Shown here one piece after another: positions 38,326 through 40,335 of a DNA stretch of 40,335 bases (position 1 is the first letter of the stretch; each line of letters begins with the position of its first letter). The stretch covers positions 1 to 40,335 of the forward strand of contig JAGFNK010000469.1 of assembly GCA_025769875.1 (NCBI GenBank), read 5' to 3'. The position numbers and the translations under genes are program-made. The notes under the pieces are model-generated. The model had not been told where the DNA came from. It was given only the letters and a program-made list of their open reading frames with translations, and did not search any database. This DNA is from Russula earlei (lineage: Eukaryota; Basidiomycota; Agaricomycetes; Russulales; Russulaceae).

Positions 38326-40335
38326 TCAAGAATGGTAACTGAATGGACTAGATGTAGCTACTAACTCGTTAGGGGATACTTCAGCAATCTCTGGTTGAAT
38401 TTCTTGAGCCTCTCTCTGCACCGAAGCAATAGCAGGAGTTGGAGTATCTGCACTCCGTTCCACAGTCACATCGTCTTCCGTCTCCATTTCCATTTTAGCC
38501 TGTCTGTATCGAGGGTATCATCAATACTTATACACTAGATAAGTGAAGTACCTACCTGTATGACTCCCGGCAACCCTGGCGCATCTTCGCAGAGCTAAAT
38601 TTCTGCCTCTTGGATGCAGTCAAAAGCAATTGATCCAAAGCTAAGCAAAAGATGTGGTTGGGGCTCATCAACACTTATTATTTGACTCGTTCTTACCATC
38701 ATTCTCGCCGAGTAATAGGAGTTGGTCCAGCTCAACCCATTGCCTTGACATATCCGATGAAACAGCGTAATAATCGGATGTATAGCACACGCACCACGAT
38801 TTAGACGAGTCATAGAAGCGTACAAGATGATGGCCCATTGGTGACCTTGACTTGGTGGGGCGTGATTTCAGTACCTTTGGCGGTACAGTGGGATCGTCTG
38901 GTTCGAAAATAACTGCGGCCCACCACGGGAAGTTCTCTAAGGATTCAGGAATGAGTAGGTGCGACGATCGGAGACGCAGGGAGCAGAACACACTAGCTTT
39001 CGCCCAGACTACGTCCGGAAGTCAGCGGGTGTGACTAAAAGACATCAGACAATGATCACACCTAAAGTTCCGCCTTCTAGCATTTCGCCATCCTCCAATA
39101 TGACCTGACCAGGCTGAGTCGTCTTAAATTTCACGTCAGTCTTCTTCCTTACGGGCACAATCCCATCATCATCCTCGCTGAGCTCGCTGAGTGAACTAAG
39201 ATCCGAGCCATCCAATGCAGAGGATGCGGTGACAATTGGCGCTGCGAGTTTGGAGCGAGCTCGCTTTTTCCGCATCGCCTTCTCGCGACGGGTAATAGGC
39301 GAGTCCAGTTCTTGAATGACGAGCTTCCCGTCGGGGTCCTGCGAAAGGGTCATATTGGGCTCCAGTTTGAACTTCAGTTTCGCCTCTGCCAGCGTAAGAG
39401 AGTTGACTAGTTGGTCGCTTCTCGAGGGCGACGCCATCACTGGGGGCTCTGGTTGTCGTTGCAACACGCCAAAACAGTCATCGTCATGACTGGACTGAAT
39501 AGGGTCTTGACGCCCTGTTGTTTATGTCAGTGTTGGGTTGATTGTTTTGAGAATAATTATCACCTTGCTCATCTGCGGACTGGTCCTTTGTCCCAAATGG
39601 TAGTTCATCAAATGATGCCACCTGTTCAAGCCGAGTCGTTTCGGTAATCTGATCGTTGATAGTGACTTGTGGCACAGATACAGTATCCTGGACAGGGATA
39701 ACTCCAGGCCCCGAGAGAAATCTACCGATATCCCCGGTAAAAGTCATAAATTCGGGGGTCTCCGGTGGCCAAGCAGCTACCTTGCGGAGGATTTTCTGGG
39801 TGTCCGTGTCGTAAGAGATCCCAATGATTTGGCTTTCGTCCGATGCACGTGACAGGGTACTTGGGCCGGCAGTATCGGGAGAAGGATCCGGTAACAGCCC
39901 TCCAACATGGACATGATCACATTCCGGCACTAGCGTACCCGGTGCAGCTCCCTTCATGACTGCGTCCAATGCGTGAGTGAGTACAAAGCTCCTTCGCTGT
40001 ATAAGGCAAATTGCGTCAAGTACACGCACCCTTGGACCGTTTTTTTCGTTAGCGGTGGCGGTGGTCGATCGATCCGCGCACGTCCACCTCGTCGTACGCC
40101 TGGATCTAGGATCCATCCTTTATCGAACAACGCGAAAGAGGCCTTTGGATTGATATCCGTCAAAACCTCAGCATCTGTGCCAGGATGTGAGGGAGCTGGC
40201 TTGGCACGCTTGCGCTTTCCGAGAACCTGCTCCGTTTCGGATTCATCCTCCAGCTCAGGACTCACGACCATTGCCGTCGTTGGTGTTGCTGTCGCCGCTG
40301 GATCTTTGTCCACAGCAGCCGCCGAATTCGCTGGG
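38326..40335 (-). CDS. PWWP-domain protein, N-terminus beyond the window
   Basis: A multi-exon host gene on the minus strand with more CpG than its surroundings. Exons from the 3' end: 38326-38503, 38556-38640, 38697-39008, 39062-39514, 39564 to about 40000-40116, and an upstream part running off the edge at 40335. Four introns are defined (52, 56, 53 and 49 bp, GT-AG, with consistent phases). A fifth junction around 40000-40116 is needed to change frame, and I could not place it. The PWWP domain spans the 39062/39009 junction: GGTL joins VWAKASVFCSLRL, then ENFPWWAAVIFEPDD, HHLVRFYDSSKSWCV and QWVELDQLLLLGEND. Upstream are a basic LGKRKRAKP patch and an acidic SSLSELSEDDDG; the C-terminal tail is acidic (MEMETEDDVTVE). 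PWWP domains bind methylated histone tails and DNA, so a chromatin role is inferred. Confidence 0.85.

Overview
The window looks like a transposon-rich stretch of a basidiomycete genome, probably an Agaricomycete mushroom. The evidence is two degenerate copies of a fungal-type (FunK1) protein kinase, very short introns (47-56 bp, GT-AG), chromodomain Ty3/gypsy retroelements, a Tad-like LINE tail with the fungal RNase H/zinc arrangement, and several DNA transposon families with clean target-site duplications. The species cannot be named from sequence alone. Nothing bacterial is present, and I saw no tRNA, rRNA or CRISPR array.

Layout. 250-3005 is a FunK1 kinase pseudogene broken by a Harbinger-like MITE (2205-2745), followed by 0.9 kb of duplicated 3' flank. 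3.9-4.95 kb holds two unrecognised ORF remnants. 5.4-8.5 kb is a nest on the minus strand: a Ty3/gypsy pol fragment (D) broken by LTRs of two other families (LTR-R and LTR-S). 8513-14855 is a plus-strand chromovirus (A) with its 5' LTR, gag, protease, internally deleted RT/RNase H, integrase (hit by a solo LTR with a perfect duplication), chromodomain and the start of a third ORF. 14856-17383 is a second, more deleted copy of the kinase block. A solo LTR-R with an exact 5-bp duplication lies at 17894-18371. 19216-24340 is the left part of another Ty3/gypsy element (C), fused at about 24.34 kb to the right part of an A-family chromovirus (B, to 29599). B carries a Tc1 transposon (25661-27281) and a zinc-knuckle third ORF in front of its 3' LTR.

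The most striking object is at 29886-34133. It is a 4.25-kb DNA transposon inserted in an LTR-S copy, carrying a pogo-like (DDE_1) transposase that reads through cleanly as 848 residues once three tiny introns are removed. A separate Ulp1-type cysteine protease gene lies directly upstream on the same strand. It is visibly richer in CpG than the decayed elements around it, which suggests recent arrival. 34542-36030 is a 5'-truncated LINE end, itself split by a solo LTR, and 36078-37332 is a non-autonomous hAT element with a perfect 8-bp duplication.

The only clear host gene is at the right edge (38326 to beyond 40335, minus strand). It is a multi-exon PWWP-domain protein, presumably chromatin-associated, whose N-terminus lies outside the window. 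The rest is a record of layered insertion, deletion and C-to-T decay.
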